From positions 1 through 47,069 of the forward strand of contig DDTN01000038.1 of assembly GCA_002344355.1 (NCBI GenBank): DNA of 47,069 nt, given 5' to 3'. The notes beneath the pieces are model-generated. The model made no database searches. It was not told where the DNA came from and saw only the letters and a program-made list of their open reading frames with translations. Source of the DNA: Proteobacteria bacterium UBA2363 (GTDB taxonomy: Bacteria; Pseudomonadota; Gammaproteobacteria; Xanthomonadales; UBA2363). The position numbers and the translations under genes were made by a program. Within the stretch, counting starts at the first letter, position 1, and every line of letters begins with the position of its first letter. This document shows positions 9,309 through 17,755 of the stretch, in pieces.

Positions 9309-10565
9309 TCAGCGCTTCATGCTGGCGAAGAACTCGTCGTTGCTCTTGGTGGTCTTCATCTTGTCGAGCATGAACTCCATGGCCGAGATGTCGTCCATGG
9401 GGTGGACCAGCTTGCGCAGGATCCAGATCTTCTGGAGCAGGTCCGGCTCGATCAGCAGGTCCTCGCGGCGCGTGCCCGAGCGGTTGATGTCGATCGCCGG
9501 GTAGACGCGCTTCTCGGCGATCCGGCGGTTCAGGTGCACCTCCATGTTGCCGGTGCCCTTGAACTCCTCGTAGATCACCTCGTCCATCTTCGACCCGGTG
9601 TCGACCAGGGTGGTGGCGATGATGGTCAGCGAGCCGCCTTCCTCGACGTTGCGCGCGGCGCCGAAGAAGCGCTTCGGCCGCTGCAGGGCGTTGGCGTCGA
9701 CGCCGCCGGTCAGGACCTTGCCCGAGCTCGGCACCACGGTGTTGTAGGCGCGCGCCAGGCGGGTGATGGAATCGAGCAGGATCACCACGTCCTTCTTGTG
9801 CTCGACCAGGCGCTTGGCGCGCTCGATCACCATCTCGGCGACCTGCACGTGGCGCGCCGCCGGCTCGTCGAAGGTCGAGGAGATCACCTCGGCGCGCACG
9901 GTGCGCTGCATCTCGGTGACTTCCTCGGGCCGCTCGTCGATCAGCAGCACCATCATGTGGACGTCGGGATGGTTGGTGGTGATCGCGGTGGCGACCTGCT
10001 GCATCAGCATGGTCTTGCCGGCCTTGGGCGGCGACACGATCAGGCCGCGCTGGCCCTTGCCGATCGGCGCGAACAGGTCGAGCACGCGGCCGGTGATGTC
10101 CTCGGTCGAGCCGTTGCCGCGCTCGAGCACGAAGCGCTGGCGCGGGAACAGCGGCGTCAGGTTCTCGAACAGGACCTTGTTCTTGCTGGCCTCCGGCGGC
10201 TCGTCGTTGATGTCGTCGACCTTGAGCAGCGCGAAGTAGCGCTCGCCTTCCTTCGGGCTGCGCACCTTGCCGCGGATGTAGTCGCCGGTGCGCAGGTTGA
10301 AGCGCCGGATCTGGCTGGGCGACACGTAGACGTCGTCCGGCCCGGCCAGGTAGCTGGCCTCGGCGCCGCGCAGGAAGCCGAAGCCGTCCGGGAGGATCTC
10401 CAGCACGCCTTCGGCGTCGATGCCCTCGCCGCTCTTGGCGAGCTGCTTGAGCAGGGCGAAGATGACATCGTTCTTGCGGGCGCGGGCGACGCCCTCGATG
10501 CCCAGTTCCTCGGCCCACGCAACCAGCTCGGCCGGGGGTTTCCGTTTCAGTTCGGTCAGGTTCAT
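9309..10565 (-). CDS. rho: Transcription termination factor Rho
   Basis: Hexameric RNA-dependent ATPase and translocase that ends transcription of untranslated RNA. At 418 residues it is almost exactly the E. coli length. An N-terminal helical domain (about 1-45) is followed by the cold-shock-like RNA-binding fold (about 48-120, with GFGFLRG and DDVYVSPSQIRRFNLRTGD). The ATPase core has the P-loop SPPKAGKT near residue 180, LIDERPEEVTEM and VILLDSITRLARAYN, plus the secondary RNA-site region near the C-terminus (GTGNMEVHLNR). There is no long acidic or Arg-rich N-terminal insertion. It lies 214 bp downstream of trxA on the same strand; that non-coding spacer is long enough for the autoregulatory leader known for rho in enterobacteria, although no conserved leader was recognised. 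Confidence 0.98.
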   Translation of the reverse strand: MNLTELKRKPPAELVAWAEELGIEGVARARKNDVIFALLKQLAKSGEGIDAEGVLEILPDGFGFLRGAEASYLAGPDDVYVSPSQIRRFNLRTGDYIRGKVRSPKEGERYFALLKVDDINDEPPEASKNKVLFENLTPLFPRQRFVLERGNGSTEDITGRVLDLFAPIGKGQRGLIVSPPKAGKTMLMQQVATAITTNHPDVHMMVLLIDERPEEVTEMQRTVRAEVISSTFDEPAARHVQVAEMVIERAKRLVEHKKDVVILLDSITRLARAYNTVVPSSGKVLTGGVDANALQRPKRFFGAARNVEEGGSLTIIATTLVDTGSKMDEVIYEEFKGTGNMEVHLNRRIAEKRVYPAIDINRSGTRREDLLIEPDLLQKIWILRKLVHPMDDISAMEFMLDKMKTTKSNDEFFASMKR

Positions 10566-10779
10566 GGCAACACTCGACGCGCCGGAGCGGCGCGGATTGA
10601 TCGATTCGGGGGAGCCCGTGCGGGAACGCGCGGGAAGTGTTGAATCGGGGAAGGCGACGGCCCGTGGGGCGGTCGACGGCGCCTAACTTAGCGGCGTGGC
10701 GCGGCGCTGTCCAGCCCGGCGCCTGCCCGGGGTTCAGGCCGGCCCGGGCGCGCGACGGCGCCGGGGCCGGCGGCGCGGC

Positions 10780-11115
10780 TCAGGCGATCGCCTTGTCCAC
10801 GAACTGCCGCAGGGCGGTGCGGGCGTTGCCGGACAGGCCGATCTGGGTGGCGTGCGGCTTGCCGTCGCGGAACACGATCAGGGTCGGGATGCTGCGCACG
10901 TTGTAGCTCACCGCCAGGCGCTGGGCCTGGTCGACGTTCAGCTTGGCGACCTTGAGGCGGCCGGCGTATTCGTCGGCCAGCTCGTCCAGCAGCGGGGCGA
11001 TCGCCTTGCAGGGCCCGCACCACTCGGCCCAGAAATCGACCAGGACCGGCTCGCCGGCCTCCAGCACCTGGGCCTGGAAGTCGGTCTCGCCGACGTGGAC
11101 GATGTGCTCGCTCAT
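10780..11115 (-). CDS. trxA: Thioredoxin 1
   Basis: Small cytoplasmic disulfide reductase, 111 residues, single thioredoxin fold. The redox site WCGPC is at residues 32-36, with the cis-Pro loop IPTL near 77 and the buried Asp in VLVDFWA. It reduces ribonucleotide reductase, PAPS reductase and other partners and is recharged by thioredoxin reductase, which is not in the window. The ATG is fixed by a strong Shine-Dalgarno AAGGAG at 11121-11126, part of which lies inside a hairpin (11123-11148). The gene is divergent from rhlB and upstream of rho, a conserved rhlB-trxA-rho neighbourhood in gammaproteobacteria. Confidence 0.97.
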   Translation of the reverse strand: MSEHIVHVGETDFQAQVLEAGEPVLVDFWAEWCGPCKAIAPLLDELADEYAGRLKVAKLNVDQAQRLAVSYNVRSIPTLIVFRDGKPHATQIGLSGNARTALRQFVDKAIA

Positions 11116-11122
11116 GACGTCT

Positions 11123-11148
11123 CCTTGCCGTGCAACCGCACGGCAAGG
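11123..11148 (-). promoter_or_regulatory. Leader hairpin occluding the trxA ribosome binding site
   Basis: A perfect 11-bp inverted repeat (CCTTGCCGTGC / GCACGGCAAGG) with a 4-nt loop starts 7 bp upstream of the trxA ATG. In the trxA mRNA its 3' arm contains the AAGG of the Shine-Dalgarno AAGGAG, so folding would hide the ribosome binding site. It could alternatively be an operator for a dimeric regulator in the trxA/rhlB divergent region. Confidence 0.55.
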
Positions 11149-11286
11149 CACGGTTTGCGTTAACATTTGCGGGATCGGCGCGCCATCCAGGCGGGCCCCT
11201 GCGGTCTCCGGCATTGTGGGACCGCCCTCCCGGCAATTCAAGAATGCCACCCACCATGCGGCGCGCGGTGCGCGCCGGAGACCCCC

Positions 11287-12990
11287 ATGCAGCAACCCCT
11301 GACCGACGTCTTCTTCTCCAGCTTCGACCTCCATCCCGACCTGCTCTCCGGCCTCGAGGCCACCGGCTTCACGCGCTGCACGCCGATCCAGGCGCTGACG
11401 CTGCCCGAGGCGCTCCAGGGCGTCGACGTCGCCGGCCAGGCCCAGACCGGCACCGGCAAAACCGGCGCCTTCCTGGTCGCCGCCTTCCAGCGACTGCTGA
11501 CCCGCGACGCGCTGCCCGAGCGCCGCACCGGCGATCCCCGCGTGCTGATCGTCGCGCCGACCCGCGAGCTGGCCATCCAGATCCACAAGGACGCCATGGC
11601 GATCGGCCGCAACACCGGCCTGCGCATGGCGCTGGCCTACGGCGGCACCGACTACGACAAGCAGCGCCAGGCGCTGCAGGACGGCATCGACGTGCTGATC
11701 GCGACGCCCGGCCGCCTGATCGACTACTACAAGCAGGGCGCGGTCGATTTCCGCGGCGTCGAGGTGGTGGTGATCGACGAGGCCGACCGCATGTTCGACC
11801 TCGGCTTCATCAAGGACATCCGCTACGTGCTGCGCCGGCTGCCGGCCAGCGACCGCCGCCAGGGACTGCTGTACTCGGCGACCCTCAGCCACCGGGTCCG
11901 CGAGCTCGCCTACGAGCACATGAACAACCCGGTCGAGCTCAAGGTCGAGACCGACAACGTCACCGCCGACCGCGTCAAGCAGGTCGTCTACTTCCCGGCC
12001 GCCGACGAGAAGAAGCCGCTGCTGCTGAACCTGATGAAGCACCTGGCGGTCGAGCGCACCATCGTGTTCGTCAACACCCGGCACTGGGTCGAGCGCGTCA
12101 CCGAGTGGCTGAAGCGCTACGGCTGGCGGGTCGGCGCGCTGTCCGGCGACGTCCCGCAGAAGAAGCGGGAGAGCCTGCTGCGCCGCTTCCAGGCCGGCGA
12201 GGTCGACGTCCTGGTGGCCACCGACGTCGCCGCCCGCGGCCTGCACATCCCTGCGGTCAGCCACGTCATCAACTACGACCTGCCGCAGGACGCCGAGGAC
12301 TACGTGCACCGGATCGGCCGCACCGCCCGGCTCGGCGCCGAGGGCGACGCGATCAGTTTCGCCTGCGAGACCTACGCGGTCAGCCTGCCCGACATCGAGG
12401 CCTACATCGGCCAGTCGATCCCGCGCGGCCAGATCGACCCCGCCTGGCTGGTGATGCCGGCGGCACCGCCGCGCAGCAGCCTGGCCGGCGACGCCGACGG
12501 GGACGAGAGCGGCGACGACGCCGGTTCCGCCGCCCATGACCGGCCGCCGCGACGCGAGCGCGACGGTCGCGGCGGCGGTGGTCGCGGCGGGCGGCCGGGC
12601 GAAGGCCGCAGCCGCGAGGGACGCGGCGCGCCGCGTTCCGGGGGCGGCCGCGGCGAGCGCCGTCCGCGCACTGATGCCGCGCCGCCGGCCGATGCCGCGG
12701 TGGTCGCGGCAGCGGTCCCGACGGCGATGCCGGAGGCCGTCCCTGCCGCCGCCGGACGCGCGGAGGGCGGCACCGGCAAGCGGCGGCGGCGCGGTGGCCG
12801 GAACCGGCGCAAGCCGGCCGAGGTCGCCGGGACCGCGACCGAGGCCGGGTCGGCAGCGCCGGCACCTGCCGCACGCGGCCGCCATGAGCCGCGGCCGCCG
12901 GGCAAGCGCAAGGACCATGAACAGGCGCACCGCAAGGAGTCCGGCCTGCGCAGCCTGGTCAGCCGCATCCGCAACCTGTTCCGGCGCTGA
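11287..12990 (+). CDS. rhlB: ATP-dependent RNA helicase RhlB (DEAD-box)
   Basis: DEAD-box helicase that unwinds RNA for the degradosome in E. coli. The first 400 or so residues hold the usual motifs: Q-motif GFTRCTPIQ, P-loop AQTGTGKT, PTRELA, TPGR, DEAD in VIDEADR, SAT in YSATLS, and HRIGRTAR. The ATG at 11287 gives the canonical N-terminus and has GGAG upstream. It is 567 residues against 421 in E. coli; the extra 150 are a low-complexity, Arg/Gly-rich and then Ala/Pro-rich tail ending in a basic helix (LVSRIRNLF), as in Xanthomonas and Lysobacter relatives. This tail probably binds RNA. The stop codon is the first TGA of an 11-bp tandem repeat, followed by a strong hairpin. Confidence 0.95.
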   Translation: MQQPLTDVFFSSFDLHPDLLSGLEATGFTRCTPIQALTLPEALQGVDVAGQAQTGTGKTGAFLVAAFQRLLTRDALPERRTGDPRVLIVAPTRELAIQIHKDAMAIGRNTGLRMALAYGGTDYDKQRQALQDGIDVLIATPGRLIDYYKQGAVDFRGVEVVVIDEADRMFDLGFIKDIRYVLRRLPASDRRQGLLYSATLSHRVRELAYEHMNNPVELKVETDNVTADRVKQVVYFPAADEKKPLLLNLMKHLAVERTIVFVNTRHWVERVTEWLKRYGWRVGALSGDVPQKKRESLLRRFQAGEVDVLVATDVAARGLHIPAVSHVINYDLPQDAEDYVHRIGRTARLGAEGDAISFACETYAVSLPDIEAYIGQSIPRGQIDPAWLVMPAAPPRSSLAGDADGDESGDDAGSAAHDRPPRRERDGRGGGGRGGRPGEGRSREGRGAPRSGGGRGERRPRTDAAPPADAAVVAAAVPTAMPEAVPAAAGRAEGGTGKRRRRGGRNRRKPAEVAGTATEAGSAAPAPAARGRHEPRPPGKRKDHEQAHRKESGLRSLVSRIRNLFRR

Positions 12991-13041
12991 GCCGGTGCTG
13001 AGCCGGAGCTGAGCCGGTGCTGAGCCGGTGCTGAGCCGGTG
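12987..13041 (+). repeat. Five tandem copies of an 11-bp unit at the rhlB stop
   Basis: The unit CTGAGCCGGTG occurs five times head to tail; the second copy has one change (T to A). The first copy contains the rhlB stop codon. Because 11 is not a multiple of 3, successive TGAs fall in different frames, so all three plus-strand frames are closed within three units. The array runs directly into the terminator hairpin. Confidence 0.95.
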
Positions 13042-13073
13042 CCGCCCGGCCGCCGCTGCCGGCCGGGCGGCAC
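13039..13073 (+). terminator. rhlB terminator hairpin
   Basis: A perfect 14-bp GC stem (13039-13052 with 13060-13073) and a 7-nt loop lie 48 bp past the rhlB stop. Only a short GATTT follows, so termination may depend on the very strong stem or on Rho. Confidence 0.6.
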
Positions 13074-13122
13074 GGATTTGCTACGCTCCGCCCTCTCGAC
13101 CGGCGGACGGCGAACGAAAGGC

Positions 13123-14022
13123 ATGGCCAGCGTGATCGCATTCCACGGCGGACGTCATCGGCCCTGGCCGGCCCTGCTGGCGCTCGCCGGGCTGGCGCTT
13201 GCCTGCGCCTGGCTGGCGGTGCGCCTGCTGGCGACCGCGCTGTCCTGGCCCGCCGCGGGCGAACAGGCCCGCACCACCGACCCGGCCAGCGCCCCCGACC
13301 TGGTGGCGCCGGCGGAATCGCTGTCGGGCTGGCACCTGTTCGGCAGCGCGTTCGGGGACGGCGATCCCCTGCGCCGCGCCGCCAGCGCCCCGGAGACCGA
13401 CCAGGCCCTGGTCCTGGTCGGCGTGCTCGCCGAACTCGACCCGGCCGCCGGCGTCGCCCTGATCGCCGATGCCTCCGGGGGGCAGGGGGCCTACCGGGTC
13501 GGCACCGCACTGCCGGGCGGCAGCCGCCTGCGTGCGGTGCTGCCCGACCGCGTCCTGATCGAACGCAACGGCGTCGAGGAGGCACTGAGCCTGCTGCGGC
13601 CGCAGGGGGGCGGTCCGGTCCCGGCACCGGTGCCGGACGGCGGTGCCGGCGTCGACCGGATGCCGGCCCTGCTCGGGGTGGTCCCCCAGGCCGGGATCGC
13701 CGCCGGCGGCGAGGTCGACTGGCAGGCGGTGCAGCGGCAGATCGCCGTCGACCCGGCCGAGCTGGCGCGCCAGGTGCAGGTGCTGCCGGTGTTCGAGAAC
13801 GGCCGGATCGCCGGGGTCCGCCTGTCCGGCGGCGCCGCGGCGCCGCTGGTCGAGCGCCTGGGCCTGCGCCCGGATGATATCGTCACCGCCGTCAACGGCA
13901 TCGACGTGCGCGATCCGGCGCGCGCCCAGGAGATCCTGGCCAGCGTCCGCGACGCCGGCCGGGTCAGCGTCACCCTGCGCCGTGACGGCAACACGCAGAC
14001 GCTCAACGTGGACCTGAAATGA
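13123..14022 (+). CDS. gspC: Type II secretion system inner-membrane protein GspC
   Basis: 299-residue bitopic protein. A short cytoplasmic N-terminus precedes one membrane helix (about 18-40: LLALAGLALACAWLAVRLLA). Then comes the periplasmic HR domain (about 65-150: LSGWHLFG, LVLVGVLAELDPAAGVALIAD), which contacts GspD, and a C-terminal PDZ domain (about 200-295: RLGLRPDDIVTAVNGIDV, VTLRRDG). GspC links the inner-membrane platform to the outer-membrane secretin. The ATG at 13123 gives the expected topology; an in-frame ATG lies further upstream inside the terminator region. The stop overlaps the gspD start in ATGA, so the two are translationally coupled. A candidate -10 TACGCT is at 13082. 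Confidence 0.88.
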   Translation: MASVIAFHGGRHRPWPALLALAGLALACAWLAVRLLATALSWPAAGEQARTTDPASAPDLVAPAESLSGWHLFGSAFGDGDPLRRAASAPETDQALVLVGVLAELDPAAGVALIADASGGQGAYRVGTALPGGSRLRAVLPDRVLIERNGVEEALSLLRPQGGGPVPAPVPDGGAGVDRMPALLGVVPQAGIAAGGEVDWQAVQRQIAVDPAELARQVQVLPVFENGRIAGVRLSGGAAAPLVERLGLRPDDIVTAVNGIDVRDPARAQEILASVRDAGRVSVTLRRDGNTQTLNVDLK

Positions 14023-16064
14023 CCGCCGATCCCGCCTCCTTCCTGCCGGTGCGCCTGCTGGCCCTGCTGCTGGCCCTGGCCGCCGCCGTCGGCCACGCCC
14101 AGTCGCCGCCGCCGGTCGAGTCCGGCACGCCGCAGACGCTCAACCTGCGCAACGCCGACATCAACGTGCTGATCGCCACGGTCGCCGAGATCACCGGACG
14201 CAACTTCATCGTCGACCCGCGCGTCGAGGGCAAGGTCACGGTGATCACCAGCGAGCCGATGACGCCGGCCGAGGTCTACGACACCTTCCTGTCGGTGCTG
14301 CGCATCAACGGCTTCGCGGCGGTGCCCAGCGGCCGCCTGGTGCGGATCGTGCCCGACGCCGTGGCCCGCCAGCTCGACATCCCGGCCGAGGTTCCCGGCG
14401 CCACCGCCCCGGACGCCCTGGTGACCCGCGTCATCGCGGTCAGCAACGTATCGGCGCGGGAGCTGTCCGAGCTGCTGCGGCCGCTGCTGCCGCAGGCCGC
14501 GCAGGTCGCCGTGCACGAGGGCAGCAACGCCATCGTCGTGGTCGACCGCGCCGGCAACGTCGACCGCATCGAGCGCCTGGTGCGGCGCATCGACACCGCC
14601 GGCGGCGAGGACGTCGAGGTGATCCCGCTGCGCCACGCCAACGCCGCCGAACTGGCGCGCACCCTCGGCGGCGTCGGCGGCGAGGCCGGCCCGCGCCTGG
14701 TCGCCGACGTGCGCAGCAACTCGCTGCTGCTGACCGGCGACAGACGCGGCCGCCTGCGCCTGCGCACCCTGGTCGCGCACCTGGACACGCCGCTGGAATC
14801 GGGCGAGACCACCCAGGTCGTCTACCTGCGCTACGCCGCCGCCCGCGACCTGGTGCCGGTCATGGAGGCCCTGGCGCGTTCGCTGGAGGGCGCGCCCGGC
14901 GGCGAGGGCGAGGGCGCGCGCACCGCCACCGCGATCCAGGCCCACGAGCCGACCAACGCCCTGGTGATCTCCGCGCCGGGCGCGATCATGGAGTCGCTGC
15001 GCGGGGTGATCCGCCAGCTCGACATCCGCCGCGCCCAGGTGCTGATCGAGGCGGTGATCGCCGAGGTCGCCGAGGAGCGCGCCCGCGAGTTCGGCATCCA
15101 GTGGCAGACCTTCGCCGAGGACAACGGCCAGCTCGGCCGCGGCATCTTCGGCGGCACCAACTTCACCGGGCCGGGCGGCGGCAACATCCTGGATCCGACC
15201 CTGGGTGGCCCCGGGGCGCTGGGCAGCCTGCCGGGCGGGCTCAACCTGGGCTGGCTGGACGGCATCCTCAGCATTCCCGGCGACGACGGCGAGCCGATCC
15301 AGATCCTCAACATCGGGGCCCTTCTGCGCGCGCTCAATTCGCAGACCGGCACCAACATCCTGTCGACGCCGACCATCGTCACCCTGGACAACCAGGAGGC
15401 CCTGATCGAGGTCGGCCAGGAGGTGCCCTTCATCCAGGGCGAGTTCACCACGCCGGTCACCGGCGGCGGCAGCGGCGGCAACAACGCCCTGGTCAACCCG
15501 TTCCGCACCATCGAGCGCAAGAGCATCGGCCTGAAGCTCAAGGTGACGCCGCAGATCAACGAGGGCGACGCCGTGGTGCTGGCGCTCGAACAGGAGATCT
15601 CGAGCCTGGCGCCGCCGCTGGCCGGCGCCGCCGACCTGATCACCAACCAGCGCATCCTGCGCACCTCGGTGCTGGTCGGCGACGGCCAGATGCTGGTGCT
15701 GGGCGGCCTGGTCACCGAGGACCAGAACGAGCGCGAGAACAAGGTGCCCGGGCTGGGCAACATCCCGGTGCTGGGCAATCTGTTCAAGTACCGCAGCTCG
15801 GCGCGCATCCGCCGCAACCTGATGATCTTCCTGCGCCCGGTGATCCTGCGCGACGCCGCCACCGAGGCGGCGGTCTCCGGCGCCAAGTACAACCAGGTGC
15901 GCGGCGAGCAGCAGCGCATGATCGACCAGGGCCGCGGCCTGCTGCGGCCCGAGGAGAAGCCGCTGCTGCCCGAACTCGAGGCGCTGCCGGCGCCGGGCGT
16001 CGCCGAGCCGCTGCCGACCGAGCCGCCGCCGCCCGAGCGCAGGTCGCGCCGTGGCCGCCGCTGA
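14019..16064 (+). CDS. gspD: Type II secretion secretin GspD
   Basis: Outer-membrane secretin, 681 residues, with a signal peptide ending at about VGHAQ (residue 28). The periplasmic N0 domain (LNLRNADINVLIATVAEITGRN) is followed by N1-N3 modules (RVIAVSNVSARELSELL, IPLRHANAAELARTL, VVYLRYAAARDLVPVM). The C-terminal secretin domain (about 330-620) has LIEAVIAEV, NILSTPTIVTLDNQEA, VGQEVPFIQG and the VPGLGNIPVLGNLFK signature. A Pro/Arg-rich tail ends the protein. Twelve to fifteen subunits form the outer-membrane channel for folded exoproteins. It overlaps gspC by 4 bp and gspE by 14 bp, so the three genes form a tight operon. Confidence 0.95.
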   Translation: MTADPASFLPVRLLALLLALAAAVGHAQSPPPVESGTPQTLNLRNADINVLIATVAEITGRNFIVDPRVEGKVTVITSEPMTPAEVYDTFLSVLRINGFAAVPSGRLVRIVPDAVARQLDIPAEVPGATAPDALVTRVIAVSNVSARELSELLRPLLPQAAQVAVHEGSNAIVVVDRAGNVDRIERLVRRIDTAGGEDVEVIPLRHANAAELARTLGGVGGEAGPRLVADVRSNSLLLTGDRRGRLRLRTLVAHLDTPLESGETTQVVYLRYAAARDLVPVMEALARSLEGAPGGEGEGARTATAIQAHEPTNALVISAPGAIMESLRGVIRQLDIRRAQVLIEAVIAEVAEERAREFGIQWQTFAEDNGQLGRGIFGGTNFTGPGGGNILDPTLGGPGALGSLPGGLNLGWLDGILSIPGDDGEPIQILNIGALLRALNSQTGTNILSTPTIVTLDNQEALIEVGQEVPFIQGEFTTPVTGGGSGGNNALVNPFRTIERKSIGLKLKVTPQINEGDAVVLALEQEISSLAPPLAGAADLITNQRILRTSVLVGDGQMLVLGGLVTEDQNERENKVPGLGNIPVLGNLFKYRSSARIRRNLMIFLRPVILRDAATEAAVSGAKYNQVRGEQQRMIDQGRGLLRPEEKPLLPELEALPAPGVAEPLPTEPPPPERRSRRGRR

Positions 16065-17529
16065 AGCCGCCACGGCGGTGCGCCCGCCGTACGCCTTCGC
16101 GCGCCGCCACGGCGTCGTCGTGGTGGCGGTGGAGGCCGGCCGGCTGCAGGTGATGCATCGCCCCGGTGTCGCCCTGCCGGTGCTCGCCGAGCTGCAGCGC
16201 GCCGCCGGCCTGCCGCTGGCCCTGCTGCCCTGCGACGAGGCCGCCTTCGAGCGCCAGTTGCGGCAGGTCTATGCCGGCGGCGACGCCGGCCAGGAGGCCG
16301 CCGCCATGGCCGGCGAGGACGCCTCCCTGGCGACCCTGGCCGAGGGCCTGCCCGAGCCCGAGGACCTGATGGAGAGCGCCGACGAGGCGCCGGTGATCCG
16401 CCTGCTCAACGCCCTGCTCACCCAGGCGGTGAAGGAGAACGCCTCGGACATCCACGTCGAGCCGTTCGAGCAGCGCGTCGCCGTGCGCCTGCGCGTCGAC
16501 GGCGTGCTGCGCGAGGTGCTGACCCTGGCGCGCGGCTGGGCGCCGGCGCTGGCCTCCCGCGTCAAGGTCATGGCGCGCCTGGACATCGCCGAGAAGCGCC
16601 TGCCGCAGGACGGCCGCATCGCCCTGCGCGTCGCCGGCCGGCCGGTCGACGTGCGCGTCTCGACCCTGCCCTCGGGCCATGGCGAACGCGTGGTCCTGCG
16701 CCTGCTCGACAAGCAGGCCGGGCGCCTCGACCTCGGCCAGCTCGGCATGGTCGACGGCGTGCGCGAGGCCCTCGACGCCCTGATCCACCGCCCGCACGGC
16801 ATCGCCCTGGTGACCGGCCCGACCGGCTCGGGCAAGACCACGACCCTGTACGCGGCGCTGGAGCGCCTCAACGACGCGACCCGCAACATCCTCACCGTCG
16901 AGGATCCCATCGAGTACGACCTCGAGGGCATCGGCCAGACCCAGGTCAACACCCGCATCGACATGAGCTTCGCGCGCGGCCTGCGCGCCATCCTGCGCCA
17001 GGACCCGGACGTGGTGATGGTCGGCGAGATCCGCGACCTGGAGACCGCGCAGATCGCCGTGCAGGCCTCGCTGACCGGCCACCTGGTGCTGTCGACCCTG
17101 CACACCAACACCGCGATCGGCGCGGTCACCCGGCTGCGCGACATGGGCGTCGAACCCTTCCTGCTGGCCTCCAGCCTGCTCGGCGTGCTGGCGCAGCGCC
17201 TGGTGCGCGTGCTCGATCCCGCCCAGCGGGAGGCCTATGCGGCCGGCACCGCCGATTTCGCGGCCTTCGGGCTGGCGCCGGTATCGCCGCCACCGACCCT
17301 GTACCGTCCGCGCGCCGGCAGCGCCGGCTACCGCGGCCGCACCGGCATCCACGAGCTGGTGGTGGTCGACGAGGCGATGCGCGCCCTGATCCACGACAAC
17401 GCCGCCGAGGCCGACCTCGAGCGCCTGGCGCGCACCCGCACGCCGGGCATCCTCGCCGATGGCTGGGCCAAGTGCGTGGCCGGCGTCACCAGCGTCGAGG
17501 AAGTGCTGCGCGTGACCCGCGATTCCTGA
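16051..17529 (+). CDS. gspE: Type II secretion ATPase GspE
   Basis: Cytoplasmic AAA+-like ATPase that drives the pseudopilus, 492 residues from a GTG inside gspD. The N-terminal domain (about 1-120) binds GspL in the family. The core has VKENASDIHVEPFE, P-loop GPTGSGKTT near residue 257, Asp box EDPIEY, Walker B RQDPDVVMVGEIRD and the His box LSTLHTNTA. The region that normally carries the C-terminal tetracysteine zinc motif (before GYRGRTGIHEL) contains no cysteine here: it reads RVLDPAQREAY and later LYRPRAGSAGYRGR. Zinc binding is therefore lost. The T2SS rather than type IV pilus assignment rests on the gspC-gspD-gspE linkage. Confidence 0.92.
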   Translation: MAAAEAATAVRPPYAFARRHGVVVVAVEAGRLQVMHRPGVALPVLAELQRAAGLPLALLPCDEAAFERQLRQVYAGGDAGQEAAAMAGEDASLATLAEGLPEPEDLMESADEAPVIRLLNALLTQAVKENASDIHVEPFEQRVAVRLRVDGVLREVLTLARGWAPALASRVKVMARLDIAEKRLPQDGRIALRVAGRPVDVRVSTLPSGHGERVVLRLLDKQAGRLDLGQLGMVDGVREALDALIHRPHGIALVTGPTGSGKTTTLYAALERLNDATRNILTVEDPIEYDLEGIGQTQVNTRIDMSFARGLRAILRQDPDVVMVGEIRDLETAQIAVQASLTGHLVLSTLHTNTAIGAVTRLRDMGVEPFLLASSLLGVLAQRLVRVLDPAQREAYAAGTADFAAFGLAPVSPPPTLYRPRAGSAGYRGRTGIHELVVVDEAMRALIHDNAAEADLERLARTRTPGILADGWAKCVAGVTSVEEVLRVTRDS

Positions 17530-17556
17530 CCCGGGTGTCCGGCCAGGGCGCGCGGC

Positions 17557-17572
17557 GGCCGCAACGGCGGCC
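17557..17572 (+). terminator. Weak hairpin after gspE
   Basis: A 6-bp stem (GGCCGC / GCGGCC) with an AACG loop is followed by TTGT, 27 bp past the gspE stop. It might reduce read-through into the ABC transporter gene. The rest of the 226-bp gap holds a second hairpin (17683-17701) but no gene. Confidence 0.3.
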
Positions 17573-17755
17573 TTGTCGATCAGCCGGGCGCGGCATCTCA
17601 TTGCGCCGCGCGCGCGCGTCGGCCGCCTGCGGGCGGTCGCGTGCGGCGACGCGCCCGGGCCGCTTGCCCCACAATGCCGCCTCCGCCCGCGACGCGGGCG
17701 GGGCCAGCCGTCCTGCGGCGGCGGACGCCGCGGCGCGCCCTGCGAGGAAACCGGC

